A program made the translations under genes and the position numbers. Of a stretch of 64,000 bases of DNA, positions 17,717 through 26,859 are shown one piece after another. The stretch is taken from the NCBI GenBank assembly GCA_963665705.1, contig OY762448.1:1488001-1552000 (forward strand). The letters run 5' to 3'. Below the pieces are notes generated by a model, which was not told the origin of the DNA, did not search any database, and saw only the letters and a list, made by a program, of their open reading frames with translations. The DNA is from Saccharicrinis sp963665705 (lineage in GTDB: Bacteria; Bacteroidota; Bacteroidia; Bacteroidales; Marinilabiliaceae). Position 1 is the stretch's first letter. Each line of letters begins with the position of its first letter.

Positions 17717-18072
17717 TTAATATCTTTTACTACTTATGCGTATGTGTGTTAATTATTAGATAGTTTGGACAGGTTGTATACACAGTCTTCAGGTTGTAGT
17801 ATGGTTATTTATTGATTTATTTATAGATTCGTGAATTTGCTAAGCTGTAGTTTGTAAAAAGGTGGTTAAATAATCAAGTATTATTTGATTTATTAAAAGG
17901 TTGAAGCATAAAGTCTGAAGTACATTAATTGTTAATGCGAATTAATTTCTTTTAAAATCCAATTCCTGCTCACGCTGGAAACTGTGGGACTAAAAAAGCT
18001 ATGTGATTAACAATGCTAATGTAAATTGGAACCATTTGTTATTGTGTTTTAAATGTAACAGTATCCCATTGC

Positions 18073-18170
18073 GGGCTGTAAGCCCAGATTAATTTAGCCC
18101 ATGGCATCGCCTTGTGAAATACATCCCTGATGTAAATAGGCGTCCTGTAAAGACAATTCAATTTAGTCTG
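18073..18170 (+). repeat. REP-like unit
   Basis: Starts GGGCTGTAAGCCC, then TTTAGCCCATGGC and CGTCCTGTAAAGAC: the two-stem layout shared with the units at 20840, 21096, 23278, 25711, 26194 and 30502. Confidence 0.65.
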
Positions 18171-18294
18171 GTAAATCACACTATTCTACTATTATGAATG
18201 AGTTTCCGAGTAACAATGCAAGGTGGTTTTATCAATCTTGGCATCGTAATCTTTACTTTGAATATTTTATCTACGGCATTTTAATTTTTGTTTA

Positions 18295-19254
18295 TAGAGG
18301 TCAGTAGTTAAGCACCTACTAAATCTTTCTGATTAATTTTGTCAGCTTCCACCATACGGTACATTAAGTTGTTAAAGATGTTATCTTTCATTTGTGATCG
18401 GTTAATCCTGTAGCAAAACTCATTAAAATATTTATCTATATGCCATTCGCTAACCCAAGAATAGGTTGTTCTAATCCACGACTTCACTTGGTGTATCATT
18501 GTATGTAAGGCTTTAAAATTCATGCCTCCCATGCTTTCAATCTGTTCTATGTTGTAATCCTTCATCAAAGGGCGATAACCTCTCCAACAATCAGTGGTCA
18601 CACTGGCATCTTGGGATATATGAGCATCAAAAAGCCTTTTAAGTTCTTTCGATGAGTAATTGTTGATTTTCATCGAGTACATACGTTTTACTTTCCCATC
18701 ATCGGTAAGCTCAACAGCACATACCGCTTTCTTTTTCTTGCTGTGGTAACTGCGACCAACCTTACCTTCTTCTTTGCCTCCTACCACAAACTCGTCGATA
18801 TGTACATTTCCATCCATCGGGTTGTTTCCGCTTGATTGCATCGCTTCCCTAACTTTATGCATGAACAGTCGTGCTGTTTTTTCAGTCACTCCAATACGTT
18901 CTGACATATAGCTTGCAGACAAACTCTTGGTTGAGGTTGACATCTCAAAGCAAATGTAAAAGGCTTTGCGTACTCCAAATTTCACTTTGTGAAAGAGTGT
19001 GTTAGCGGTAGCTGACTCAATATGAGCACACTTGTTGCAGATTCTTCCGTGATGCTTGCGCTGCTGGTAGCCTTGATGCCCACATTTAACGCACTTAAAA
19101 CCTTGGTGCCACTTAATGTTGGCCAAATATTCCAGGCAATCATCATCCGTATGGAAACGATCAGCAAACTCTAGAGCATTTTGTCCTTTGAATAATTCCA
19201 TGTATCCCTTATTTTTACTGGTGGCAAATATAAGTAATTATCTACTGACCTCTA
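18295..19254 (-). mobile_element. Complete IS1595-family insertion sequence (960 bp)
   Basis: Terminal inverted repeats TAGAGGTCAGTAG (18295-18307) and its complement CTACTGACCTCTA (19242-19254), extending imperfectly further inward. It is flanked by a perfect 8-bp target duplication TTTGTTTA (18287-18294 and 19255-19262), the size known for IS1595. The single ORF is intact, so this is a recent and probably functional insertion. Confidence 0.93.
18308..19201 (-). CDS. IS1595-family (ISXO2-like) transposase
   Basis: 297 residues. An N-terminal zinc ribbon (C37-C40 and C55-C58) is followed by a helix-turn-helix-like region (SASYMSERIGVTEKTARLF) and the ISXO2-like DDE domain with D136 (VHIDEF), D204 (TTDCWRGY) and E261 (YFNEFCYRINR). 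Full-length and uninterrupted. It fills the 960-bp element bounded by inverted repeats and target duplications. The stop codon lies 13 bp inside the left end. Confidence 0.95.
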   Translation of the reverse strand: MELFKGQNALEFADRFHTDDDCLEYLANIKWHQGFKCVKCGHQGYQQRKHHGRICNKCAHIESATANTLFHKVKFGVRKAFYICFEMSTSTKSLSASYMSERIGVTEKTARLFMHKVREAMQSSGNNPMDGNVHIDEFVVGGKEEGKVGRSYHSKKKKAVCAVELTDDGKVKRMYSMKINNYSSKELKRLFDAHISQDASVTTDCWRGYRPLMKDYNIEQIESMGGMNFKALHTMIHQVKSWIRTTYSWVSEWHIDKYFNEFCYRINRSQMKDNIFNNLMYRMVEADKINQKDLVGA

Positions 19255-19363
19255 TTTGTTTATTTGTTTTTACATGAGGTAATTAGGTGTTTTATAAAAA
19301 CAGGTCTAATCGATATTTAAATAAAAACAACGCTTTTTGTTCAAAAATATCATAGAACTACTT

Positions 19364-19371
19364 TACCTTTG
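19364..19371 (+). promoter_or_regulatory. Bacteroidota-type -7 box of the exporter operon
   Basis: TACCTTTG matches TAnnTTTG, with TTTG at 19336-19339 as a possible -33 box (24-bp spacing, slightly long). It places the transcript start at about 19378, downstream of the TTG at 19369, and so supports the ATG at 19387 or 19390 as start codon. Confidence 0.5.
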
Positions 19372-19386
19372 CGGCTTAATTTTAAA

Positions 19387-20163
19387 ATGATGGGTAAAAG
19401 TTATACTAAAGAACAAATCGAAAGGTTAGGGTCCATTCTTTTAGAAATAGGATCTCTATTGATGAGTTTCGGTGCCAACAGTATGCGAATTAGAGTTACG
19501 TTGGAGCGAATTGCAAATGCTTTTGGTTTTCATACAGAGTTACTTATAACACATAGAGCGTTAATGATTAACCTGGAAAATACAGAGCAAAAGCAAGCTT
19601 TCAATATGCTGAAAAGAACCAGTCCACATGGGGTAAATTTTAAATTGGTGAGTGGAATCAGTAAAATGAGTTGGAGCATTGCCAATGAAATGTGGACCAT
19701 GGATGATATTGACAAAGAAATCGCAAGACTGAAGTCACTTCCTCATTACCCACGATGGATCATATTAACCTTTGTAGCCTTAGCCGATTTATCATTTTGT
19801 CGTTTGTTTGGTGGTGGTTACATTGAGATGTTAGTTGCTTTTGTGGCTACATTTATTGGACTATTTGTTCGTCAGGAAATGATGAAACGTCAGTTTAATG
19901 CTTATTTATGTATTTATGCAGCCGCTTTAACGGCGTCATTAATATCCGGTTTATCTGTAAAACTAAATATAGGCGCACATCCTGAATTTGCTTTTGCTAC
20001 ATCAGTATTATATCTGATTCCAGGGGTTCCTTTGGTGAATTCTTTTTCTGATTTAATTTATGGAAATATTATGAATGGAATTGTTCGAGGTGTCAACGGA
20101 ATGATTATCGCTTTTTCAATTGCCTTAGGATTAGCAACTGCTTTATTAATATATCAAATTTAA
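19387..20163 (+). CDS. ThrE-type threonine/serine exporter, N-terminal-domain subunit (DUF1212)
   Basis: 258 residues from ATG 19387 (an upstream TTG in frame at 19369 overlaps the predicted promoter and is rejected). The cytosolic N-terminal domain has the family motif GANSMRIRVTLERIANAFG, followed from about residue 115 by five or so membrane segments, including LIPGVPLVNSFSDLI, the conserved helix of the ThrE family. In this split form the larger subunit carries the DUF1212 part and the partner encoded 4 bp downstream carries the DUF3815 part. Likely inner-membrane efflux of threonine, serine or a similar small molecule; substrate is inferred from family. Confidence 0.88.
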   Translation: MMGKSYTKEQIERLGSILLEIGSLLMSFGANSMRIRVTLERIANAFGFHTELLITHRALMINLENTEQKQAFNMLKRTSPHGVNFKLVSGISKMSWSIANEMWTMDDIDKEIARLKSLPHYPRWIILTFVALADLSFCRLFGGGYIEMLVAFVATFIGLFVRQEMMKRQFNAYLCIYAAALTASLISGLSVKLNIGAHPEFAFATSVLYLIPGVPLVNSFSDLIYGNIMNGIVRGVNGMIIAFSIALGLATALLIYQI

Positions 20164-20167
20164 CAAG

Positions 20168-20674
20168 ATGGATATTCTACAAATAATAGAACGAATGATA
20201 TGGCCGGGATTGGCTGCTGTTGGTTTTGCTATTCTTTTTAATGTACCTCAACGTACTCTTATTGTTATTTTTGGGATGGGAGCCGTTTGTGGAATCACAA
20301 AGTTTCTGTCCATGGAGTTTGGTTTAGAAGTGGTGTTGGCTACCTTTTTATCTGCTTCAGTTGTTGGATTTTTGAGTATTCCTGCTGCCAACAATAAACG
20401 TTCTCCAATGTATGTGTTTGCTATACCATCTATCATATCCATGATTCCAGGGGCTTTTTCATACAGAGCTATGCTTGGCTTAATCAAACTAACAGGAAAG
20501 GTATCTCCCGATGAATATATTCAGGTTATGCATGAAACAACATCTAATGGATTAAAAGCCATCTTTGTATTACTGTCCATTGCAGTAGGCGTTTCAATGC
20601 CAATGATCATATTACGTCATGATTCAGCTCAGGAAATTATGGCTCATATTGGTAAAAAGCATCATCACGAGTGA
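20168..20674 (+). CDS. ThrE-type exporter, C-terminal-domain subunit (DUF3815)
   Basis: 168 residues, essentially all membrane-embedded (about five helices), with the family's IPSIISMIPGAFSYRAMLGLI motif near 95-115, mirroring LIPGVP in its partner. It starts 4 bp after the DUF1212 subunit stop, so the two form one operon and most likely one complex. Ends in a His-rich tail (GKKHHHE). No terminator is seen; the downstream DNA is repeats. Confidence 0.88.
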   Translation: MDILQIIERMIWPGLAAVGFAILFNVPQRTLIVIFGMGAVCGITKFLSMEFGLEVVLATFLSASVVGFLSIPAANNKRSPMYVFAIPSIISMIPGAFSYRAMLGLIKLTGKVSPDEYIQVMHETTSNGLKAIFVLLSIAVGVSMPMIILRHDSAQEIMAHIGKKHHHE

Positions 20675-20839
20675 TTAGTTCACAGTCTACAGTGCGCAGT
20701 CCTCAGTCTTCGGTCAACAGTGTGCAGTTCATAGTTGGCTGTGTTGTTGGTAGTTTGTAGATTTGTCAATTTGTCAATTTGTTGGTTTGAAAATGTGTTT
20801 ATCTGTCAATTTGTTTTAAAAGGATTGCATAGAAACATT

Positions 20840-20931
20840 GGGCTGAAAGCCCAGTTCATTTTAGCCCATGGCAACGCTTTGGGTACGCATCCGGAATGTA
20901 AATAATCGTCCTGTAGGGACAGCTCATATTT
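20840..20931 (+). repeat. REP-like unit
   Basis: GGGCTGAAAGCCC hairpin, TTTAGCCCATGGCAACG, and GTCCTGTAGGGAC hairpin. Preceded by GTCAATTTGTTTTAAAAGG, a leader shared with the units at 21096, 23278, 25711 and 26194. Confidence 0.75.
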
Positions 20932-21095
20932 TCAGGTATTGTCAATTATCATCAACTCAGAAATAATATAATTAAACTTAGAGTCTTAGTGTCTCAGTGG
21001 TTAATAATTTTGGTTAATCTGTGAATTTACTAATTTGTTGGTTTGAAAATGTGTTTATCTGTCAATTTGTTTTAAAAGGATTGCAAAGTACCATC

Positions 21096-21190
21096 GGGCT
21101 GAAAGCCCAGTTCATTTTAGCCCATGGCAACGCCTTGGGTACGCATCCAGGATGTAAATAATCGTCCTGTAGGGACAGCTCATATTTTCA
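21096..21190 (+). repeat. REP-like unit
   Basis: Second copy in this island, nearly identical to the one at 23278 including the leader TTGCAAAGTACCATC. Confidence 0.75.
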
Positions 21191-21281
21191 GGTATTATCA
21201 ATTATAATTAATCTTAGCGTCTTTGAGTCTCAGTGGTTAATCTATTTGTTTCGAAATATTCTTTACATCATGTAAATCAAA

Positions 21282-21334
21282 CTCTCCTACTTTTCAAGGA
21301 GGAGTACCTGAGGAACGAAGGGGAGGTGGTTTTT
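21282..21334 (+). repeat. Solo end-repeat of the DUF559 element
   Basis: CTCTCCTACTTTTCAAGGAG followed by GAGTACCTGAGGAACGAAGG and GGAGGTGGTTTTT: same as the left ends at 23463 and 26379 but with no element attached. Confidence 0.7.
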
Positions 21335-21518
21335 GAAGTCCTCAGTCCTCAGTCCTCAGTCCTCAGTCCTCAGTCCTCAGTTCTCAGAACTCTGTCTACT
21401 GCCATCTGACGACTGTAGACTGTAGATTGACGACTACCTACTGAAGACTGTGAACTGAAAACTACTTTACCCTTATAAGCCTTCTACCTTTAACCATTCA
21501 ACCTTCTACTTGTTAAAA

Positions 21519-21526
21519 TACATTTG
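21519..21526 (+). promoter_or_regulatory. Possible -7 box of trpB
   Basis: TACATTTG matches TAnnTTTG and lies 69 bp before the trpB ATG. No clear -33 box. Confidence 0.35.
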
Positions 21527-21594
21527 CTCTTGCGTTATAAAATGATTAAAATTGAGAATCAAAAAAATTCAATTTATTATTTTAAAATATACAA

Positions 21595-22827
21595 ATGGAC
21601 AAATCGTTGTTAGCCAGTGAGGTAATGCCTAATAAAGATGGATTCTTTGGTGAATATGGTGGTTGTTTTGTACCACCTATGCTAGAGTCTGTAATGAAAG
21701 AAATTACTGAGGCGTATGAAAAAATTAAGGATGATCCTGTTTTTAAAGAAGAGTTATATTATTTACAAAAACATTATACCGGTCGTCCTTCACCTGTATT
21801 CCATGCAAAAAATCTTTCCGATAAAATGGGGGGTGCGCAAATCTACTTAAAGCGGGAAGACCTAAATCATACAGGAGCTCATAAAATTAATCATTGCTTA
21901 GGAGAGGCTTTGCTTGCCAAAAGAATGGGCAAGAAGAAAATTATTGCTGAAACAGGTGCCGGTCAGCATGGTGTGGCATTGGCAACGGCAGCAGCATTAG
22001 TAGGTCTTGAGTGTGATATCCATATGGGAGAGGTGGATATCTATAAAGAGCATCCTAATGTGGTTCGAATGAAGATATTAGGGGCCAATGTTATTCCTGC
22101 TACTCATGGATTAAAAACATTGAAAGAAGCTGTTGACTCTGCCTTTGAAGCTTACCTAAAGGATCCGGTCACTCAAATTTATGCTATTGGCTCTGTAGTT
22201 GGTCCTCATCCATTTCCAATGATGGTTCGTGATTTTCAATCCATTATTGGTCGTGAAGCAAAAGAACAGTTTCAGGAAATGACAGGCAAATTACCCGATA
22301 ATCTGGTGGCTTGTGTTGGAGGTGGCTCTAATGCACTGGGATTATTTTCTGCTTTCCTTCAGGATGAAGAAGTATCTATTTATGGAGTAGAACCTGCAGG
22401 AACAAGCTTTAAAACCGGAGATCATGCTGCTACATTATCGTTAGGTAAACCAGGTATGATTCATGGATTTAAGTGCTATTTGCTACAGGATGAAGAAGGT
22501 CAGCCAGCTCCGGTAAATACGGTGGCATCAGGATTAGATTATCCTGGCGTAGGACCTCAGCACTCTTACTTAAAAGATATCAAAAGAGTAAATTACGAAA
22601 CTATTACCGATGAGGAAGCTATTAATGCCTTTATGCAATTGGCTCGTCGTGAAGGAATTATTCCTGCCTTAGAGAGTTCTCATGCAGTAGCTTATGCTTT
22701 AAAATTGGCCAAAGATCTTCCTAAGGATAAAACTATTTTAGTTAACCTGTCAGGAAGAGGAGATAAGGATATTGACTATGTAGTAGAAAAGTATGGTAAA
22801 GATTACGGAATTGAAGATGAGAAGTAG
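21595..22827 (+). CDS. trpB: Tryptophan synthase beta chain
   Basis: 410 residues. Condenses indole with serine using PLP. The Schiff-base lysine is K97 in LNHTGAHKINH, the catalytic glutamate E119 in AETGAGQHG, and the phosphate loop is GGGSNA (about 242-247). Overall length and the KREDLNHTGAHK motif fit the classical TrpB1 form that works with TrpA, yet no trpA or other trp gene is adjacent: the neighbours are an amino-acid exporter and repeat islands. It may be a second copy, an indole-salvage enzyme, or a gene separated from its operon. Confidence 0.95.
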   Translation: MDKSLLASEVMPNKDGFFGEYGGCFVPPMLESVMKEITEAYEKIKDDPVFKEELYYLQKHYTGRPSPVFHAKNLSDKMGGAQIYLKREDLNHTGAHKINHCLGEALLAKRMGKKKIIAETGAGQHGVALATAAALVGLECDIHMGEVDIYKEHPNVVRMKILGANVIPATHGLKTLKEAVDSAFEAYLKDPVTQIYAIGSVVGPHPFPMMVRDFQSIIGREAKEQFQEMTGKLPDNLVACVGGGSNALGLFSAFLQDEEVSIYGVEPAGTSFKTGDHAATLSLGKPGMIHGFKCYLLQDEEGQPAPVNTVASGLDYPGVGPQHSYLKDIKRVNYETITDEEAINAFMQLARREGIIPALESSHAVAYALKLAKDLPKDKTILVNLSGRGDKDIDYVVEKYGKDYGIEDEK

Positions 22828-22979
22828 TTTTTAGTTCTCAGTAGGCAGTCTTTAGTTCTCAGTTTACAGAACTAAAGTTACTGCCCACTGCTTTTGGACT
22901 TCAGTCTTTCTTAGTATAGTTATTTGATTATTTGTTGGATTTCTTGTTTCGATATATTATTTACATCATGTTAATCAAA

Positions 22980-23132
22980 CTCTCCTACTTTTTAAGGAGG
23001 AGTCCCCAAAGAATGAGGGGGAGGTGGTTTAAAAATTCCCATTCCTATTATCATACAAGTAAGATTGAAGATAAATATAAAACCACCTCCCGGTTCGTAC
23101 CTCACCGTACTCCTCCTTAGTAAGGAGGAGAG
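22980..23132. mobile_element. 153-bp palindromic MITE-like element, copy 1
   Basis: Inverted repeats of about 52 bp (CTCTCCTnCTT..AAGGAGGAG..GAGGTGGTTT) flank a ~47-bp centre. Copies of exactly the same length are at 23944, 25896 and 26860. It looks like an internally deleted derivative of the DUF559 element, sharing its right end. Confidence 0.75.
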
Positions 23133-23277
23133 CTTATTTACAGCTTTCAAGATATTGTAATTGAGAATATAAATAACTTTTCGAACACTCAAGTTCACAG
23201 CCTAATGATTACTAATTTGTTGGTTTGAAAACGAGTTTATCTGTCAATTTGTTTTAAAAGGATTGCAAAGTACCATC

Positions 23278-23370
23278 GGGCTGAAAGCCCAGTTCATTTT
23301 AGCCCATGGCAACGCCTTGGGTACGCATCCAGGATGTAAATAATCGTCCTGTAGGGACAGCTCATATTTT
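23278..23370 (+). repeat. REP-like unit
   Basis: GGGCTGAAAGCCC to CTCATATTTT, nearly identical to the units at 21096 and 26194. Confidence 0.75.
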
Positions 23371-23556
23371 CAGATATTGTCAATTATAATTAATCATATC
23401 GTCTTTGCGTCTCGTGGTTAATCTATTTGTTTCGAAATATCCTTTGCGTGATGTTAATCAAACTCTCCTACTTTTAAAGGAGGAGTACCTGAGGAACGAA
23501 GGGGAGGTGGTTTTTATCCTTTTTTGTACCTTAGTATATCTTAAAACCTAAACATA

Positions 23557-23919
23557 ATGAATAGTAATCGACCTGAACTAAACAAAAAGAGAAAGTATTT
23601 AAGAAACAACTCTACACCTGCGGAATGTGAACTTTGGAATTACTTAAAAGGAAAAAGAATTTGTAATTTAAAGTTTAGAAGACAGCATTCTATTAGTAAC
23701 TATATCCTGGATTTTTATTGTCCTCAATTAAAATTGGCAATTGAATTAGATGGTGAATATCATGTTTACAATGAGGAATATGATATATTGAGGGATAAGA
23801 AACTTAATATATTGGGTATTACAACGCTTCGATATGAGAATCTTATGGTATTTGAACATCCAGATGTTATTATTGAAGATGTTCAACAATTTTATGAAAA
23901 TTGGGTTAAAAGTATCTAA
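23557..23919 (+). CDS. DUF559 endonuclease-domain protein, copy 1
   Basis: 120 residues of the DUF559 family, which shares the PD-(D/E)XK / Vsr-like nuclease fold. Visible: N-terminal RPELNKKRKYLRNNSTPAE, then FRRQHSI, and the putative metal site D52 (ILDFYC), E63 and D65 (AIELDGEYH), followed by RYEN. Complete in length. It is identical in protein sequence to the gene at 26473-26835. It sits 42 bp after one inverted-repeat end and just before a palindromic element, so it is probably the only coding gene of a small mobile unit. Whether it acts as transposase-like, homing-like or repair enzyme is unknown. Confidence 0.88.
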   Translation: MNSNRPELNKKRKYLRNNSTPAECELWNYLKGKRICNLKFRRQHSISNYILDFYCPQLKLAIELDGEYHVYNEEYDILRDKKLNILGITTLRYENLMVFEHPDVIIEDVQQFYENWVKSI

Positions 23920-23943
23920 AATATTAAAAGTGCTGTAAATCAA

Positions 23944-24096
23944 CTCTCCGCCTTATAAAGGAGGAGTACCCGAAGAATGAGGGGGAGGTGGTTTAAAAAT
24001 ACCCATTCCTATTATCATACAAGTAAGATTGAAGATAAATATAAAACCACCTCCCGGTTCGTACCTCACCGTACTCCTCCTTAGTAAGGAGGAGAG
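23944..24096. mobile_element. 153-bp palindromic MITE-like element, copy 2
   Basis: Same structure as 22980-23132, here forming the right part of DUF559 element copy 1. Confidence 0.75.
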
Positions 24097-24231
24097 CTTA
24101 TTTACAGCTTTCAAGATATTGTAATTGAGAATATAAATATCTTTTCGAACACTCAAGTCAACCGCCTACCGCCTACTGCCTACTGCTCACTGTGGTACTG
24201 CCAACTGCATTTTAATTGAAGTTTTTATGAA

Positions 24232-25416
24232 TTATAACTCTCCGGTATTCATTTTTTTGAAATAGGTAAGTAGAGAATCGTAAGTGAGAGTGCCTTTACT
24301 ATTTTGTTTTTTAACTTTAATAAACTGATTGAATATATCTACTATAGGCTTAATGTCATTGTTTCCTTTTAGTGTTATATAACCGTTTGTTATCAATGAG
24401 TGAAGTTTCTTTACAAATTCTTTAGGATTTTGATTCCATTCCAGGCATTGAATTTGGGGAGTATAACGAGTCATTTCTTTTAGTTGAATTAAGATGTTAT
24501 TTAATTGAACCAGATTTTTATTCGACTTTATACCCATATCCTGATTGAATTGTTTAGCACGTTTAATCTGTTTTTTGATAAAAGTAATTTCTGATTGAAT
24601 GCTGATCTCTGCTGTTTTAGATTGTTGTTGTAATAAATTTATATATAACTTAAAGAATGATTTTGAACCTACTCCCAATACAATAACTTCAGAAATGATC
24701 TGACGGTATTCATTCCATAAATCCGGTTCTTTTGCACCATCAACGATCCTGTTTATAAGCAGGTAGGAATCCTTTAGGTTATATTGTAATATGTTTTCAT
24801 GTACAACCGTTTCCGGTATCGTATTATATGCTTCTTCCAGTTTTTTAAATGGTTTAAATATGATATGTTCAGTATTAATAAATTCATTCATTTTTTCATA
24901 ATCATTTAAAAGCTTTAAATATAGGTTCTGTAAAAAATAGTTTTCTACCGATATACACCAGGGACTTTCTTGTAATAAATGGATGGTTTGTTTTACTTTT
25001 TTAGGATTGCTGCTAAATTGTGGTAATAATTTTATGCAGGATGGTGTTTGGCAATTAGGTAAATAGCCTTTTAGTAAAGTTCGGGCCTTTATTAAAATCC
25101 CGGACAATAACAGATAAAAATCTAAGTCATGTAAGAATATGTGCTGTTCTTCAGCTGTCAGGTTACATGGTATTTTCCATGCATAAGTATCCAATGATTC
25201 TTTAATACCAATTAAATTAGATAAATATTTACAGGTATCTTTTACTTTGTGTTTTTTCTTTATGATTTGAGATAATGATTTACTTAAATAATCATCAAGA
25301 TTATTGTAAATTGAAACACAATCAAAGTTTAAATTTTCTGTTGTTTTGCAGTTTTTCCATTTTAAAGCTTTTCTAATAAGAATGGAATTGGCTATAGCGT
25401 GAATTGAAACTAGCAT
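24232..25416 (-). CDS. Hypothetical protein with RteC-like C-terminus
   Basis: 394 residues, basic and mostly helical by composition, no signal peptide or membrane segment. The last ~75 residues (LEWNQNPKEFVKKLHSLITN to LLTYFKKMN) resemble the C-terminal module of RteC-type proteins of Bacteroidota mobile elements, where a W-x(n)-E-L-I segment precedes a short helical tail; the N-terminal 300 residues I do not recognise. It lies exactly between the two DUF559 elements, which are direct repeats about 2.9 kb apart, so it could be cargo of a composite unit or simply be flanked by insertions. Low certainty on family, high on it being a gene. Confidence 0.6.
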   Translation of the reverse strand: MLVSIHAIANSILIRKALKWKNCKTTENLNFDCVSIYNNLDDYLSKSLSQIIKKKHKVKDTCKYLSNLIGIKESLDTYAWKIPCNLTAEEQHIFLHDLDFYLLLSGILIKARTLLKGYLPNCQTPSCIKLLPQFSSNPKKVKQTIHLLQESPWCISVENYFLQNLYLKLLNDYEKMNEFINTEHIIFKPFKKLEEAYNTIPETVVHENILQYNLKDSYLLINRIVDGAKEPDLWNEYRQIISEVIVLGVGSKSFFKLYINLLQQQSKTAEISIQSEITFIKKQIKRAKQFNQDMGIKSNKNLVQLNNILIQLKEMTRYTPQIQCLEWNQNPKEFVKKLHSLITNGYITLKGNNDIKPIVDIFNQFIKVKKQNSKGTLTYDSLLTYFKKMNTGEL

Positions 25417-25710
25417 AATTTCGTGTGTTTGGTTGTAAATAATTTATTAATAATTTAAACAAAACAATCGAAAATTCAAATCTTATTAACATTATATAAC
25501 ATTTAAAATGAGGTAGTCCACAGTCCACAGTCCACAGTCTTCAGTCTACTTCCAACTACTGACTTCCCACTTCCCACTACTTCTTGTGGTACATAGTTAA
25601 TTTGCTGATTTGCTGATTTGCAGATTTGTTAATTTCAGATTTGTTAATATTGTCGGTTTGAAAATGTGTTTATCTGTCAATTTGTTTTAAAAGGATTGCA
25701 TAGTAATATC

Positions 25711-25800
25711 GGGCTGTAAGCCCAGGTTAATTTAGCCCATGGCACCGCCTTGGGAATACATTCAAGATGTAAATATTCGTCCTGTAGGGACAGCTCATAT
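25711..25800 (+). repeat. REP-like unit
   Basis: GGGCTGTAAGCCC variant with GCCCATGGCACCG and GTCCTGTAGGGAC. Confidence 0.7.
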
Positions 25801-25895
25801 TTTTAGGTATTGTCAATTATAATTAATCTTAGAATCTTTGAGTCTCAGTGGTTAATCTATTTGTTTCGAAATATTCTTTGCTTCATGTAAATCAA

Positions 25896-26048
25896 CTCTC
25901 CGCCTTATAAAGGAGGAGTACCCGAAGAATGAGGGGGAGGTGGTTTAAAAATTCCCATTCCTATTATCATACAAGTAAGATTGAAGATAAATATAAAACC
26001 ACCTCCCGGTTCGTACCTCACCGTACTCCTCCTTAGTAAGGAGGAGAG
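25896..26048. mobile_element. 153-bp palindromic MITE-like element, copy 3
   Basis: Free-standing copy, same length and arms as the others. Confidence 0.75.
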
Positions 26049-26193
26049 CTTATTTACAGCTTTCAAGCTATTGTAATTGAGAATATAAATAACTTTTCGA
26101 ACACTCAAGTTCACAGCCTAATGATTACTAATTTGTTAATTTGAAAATGTGGTTATTTGACAATTTGTTTTAAAAGGATTGCAAAGTACCATC

Positions 26194-26290
26194 GGGCTGA
26201 AAGCCCAGTTCATTTTAGCCCATGGCAACGCCTTGGGTACGCATCCAGGATGTAAATAATCGTCCTGTAGGGACAGCTCACATTTTCAGG
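26194..26290 (+). repeat. REP-like unit
   Basis: Nearly identical to the unit at 23278 and in the same position relative to its DUF559 gene (about 280 bp upstream). Confidence 0.75.
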
Positions 26291-26472
26291 TATTGTCAAT
26301 TATAATTAATCTTATCGTCTTTGCGTCTCGTGGTTGATCTATTTGTTTCGAAATATTCTTTGCATCATGTAAATCAAACTCTCCTACTTTTGAAGGAGGA
26401 GTAACTGAAGAATGAGGGGGAGGTGGTTTTTATCCTTTTTTGTACCTTAGTATATCTTAAAACCTAAACATA

Positions 26473-26835
26473 ATGAATAGTAATCGACCTGAACTAAACA
26501 AAAAGAGAAAGTATTTAAGAAACAACTCTACACCTGCGGAATGTGAACTTTGGAATTACTTAAAAGGAAAAAGAATTTGTAATTTAAAGTTTAGAAGACA
26601 GCATTCTATTAGTAACTATATCCTGGATTTTTATTGTCCTCAATTAAAATTGGCAATTGAATTAGATGGTGAATATCATGTTTACAATGAGGAATATGAT
26701 ATATTGAGGGATAAGAAACTTAATATATTGGGTATTACAACGCTTCGATATGAGAATCTTATGGTATTTGAACATCCAGATGTTATTATTGAAGATGTTC
26801 AACAATTTTATGAAAATTGGGTTAAAAGTATCTAA
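26473..26835 (+). CDS. DUF559 endonuclease-domain protein, copy 2
   Basis: 120 residues, identical in protein sequence to the gene at 23557-23919 (D52, E63, D65 of the putative PD-(D/E)XK centre all present). Flanking sequence is the same too: inverted-repeat end on the left, 153-bp palindrome on the right. The conservation of two intact copies with no drift argues for very recent copying or gene conversion. Confidence 0.88.
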   Translation: MNSNRPELNKKRKYLRNNSTPAECELWNYLKGKRICNLKFRRQHSISNYILDFYCPQLKLAIELDGEYHVYNEEYDILRDKKLNILGITTLRYENLMVFEHPDVIIEDVQQFYENWVKSI

Positions 26836-26859
26836 AACATTAAAAGTGCTGTAAATCAA

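Larger units (their letters stand above)
17111..18294. other. Intergenic region with MITE-like copy 2 and a REP-like unit
   Basis: Nearly 1.2 kb with no credible gene. Holds a 329-bp MITE-like element (17388-17716), a REP-like unit (18073-18170) and, at its right end, the 8-bp target copy TTTGTTTA of the IS1595 insertion (18287-18294). Confidence 0.6.
20675..21594. repeat. 0.9-kb repeat island between exporter and trpB
   Basis: No gene. In order: CAGTCnn heptamers (20680-20745), 8-bp ATTTGTCA-type repeats (20755-20790), REP-like unit 1 (20840-20931), a TCTTAG..GTCTCAGTGGTTAAT segment, more octamers, REP-like unit 2 (21096-21190), a half-copy of the DUF559-element end (21282-21334), and a run of CAGTCCT heptamers (21338-21460). 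Confidence 0.75.
22828..23556. repeat. Repeat island between trpB and first DUF559 gene
   Basis: Heptamers (22835-22915), palindromic 153-bp element (22980-23132), an octamer patch, REP-like unit (23278-23370) and the left end of the first DUF559 element (23463-23515). ORFs called here are readings of the palindrome. Confidence 0.7.
23463..24096 (+). mobile_element. DUF559-carrying element, copy 1 (634 bp)
   Basis: Bounded by imperfect inverted repeats (left CTCTCCTACTTTTAAAGGAG; right end reads CTCTCCTCCTTACTAAGGAG on the minus strand), each running on to GGGAGGTGGTTTT. It contains one DUF559 gene and, at its right side, a full 153-bp palindrome. A second element of identical length and almost identical sequence is at 26379-27012. 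Confidence 0.7.
25417..26472. repeat. 1-kb repeat island between the RteC-like gene and second DUF559 gene
   Basis: Heptamers CAGTCCA (25510-25590), octamers of the ATTTGCTG type (25605-25650), REP-like unit (25711-25800), 153-bp palindrome (25896-26048), octamers, REP-like unit (26194-26290) and the left end of the second DUF559 element (26379-26431). No gene. Confidence 0.7.

Noticed and set aside
19369..19386. TTG start for the ThrE-type exporter gene
   Set aside because: It overlaps the predicted -7 box and would lie upstream of the expected transcript start; ATG 19387 or 19390 is preferred.
22932..23198. Overlapping 60-70-residue ORFs on both strands, also at 23953, 25905 and 26869
   Set aside because: All are readings of the 153-bp palindromic element; both strands are open because the arms are complementary.
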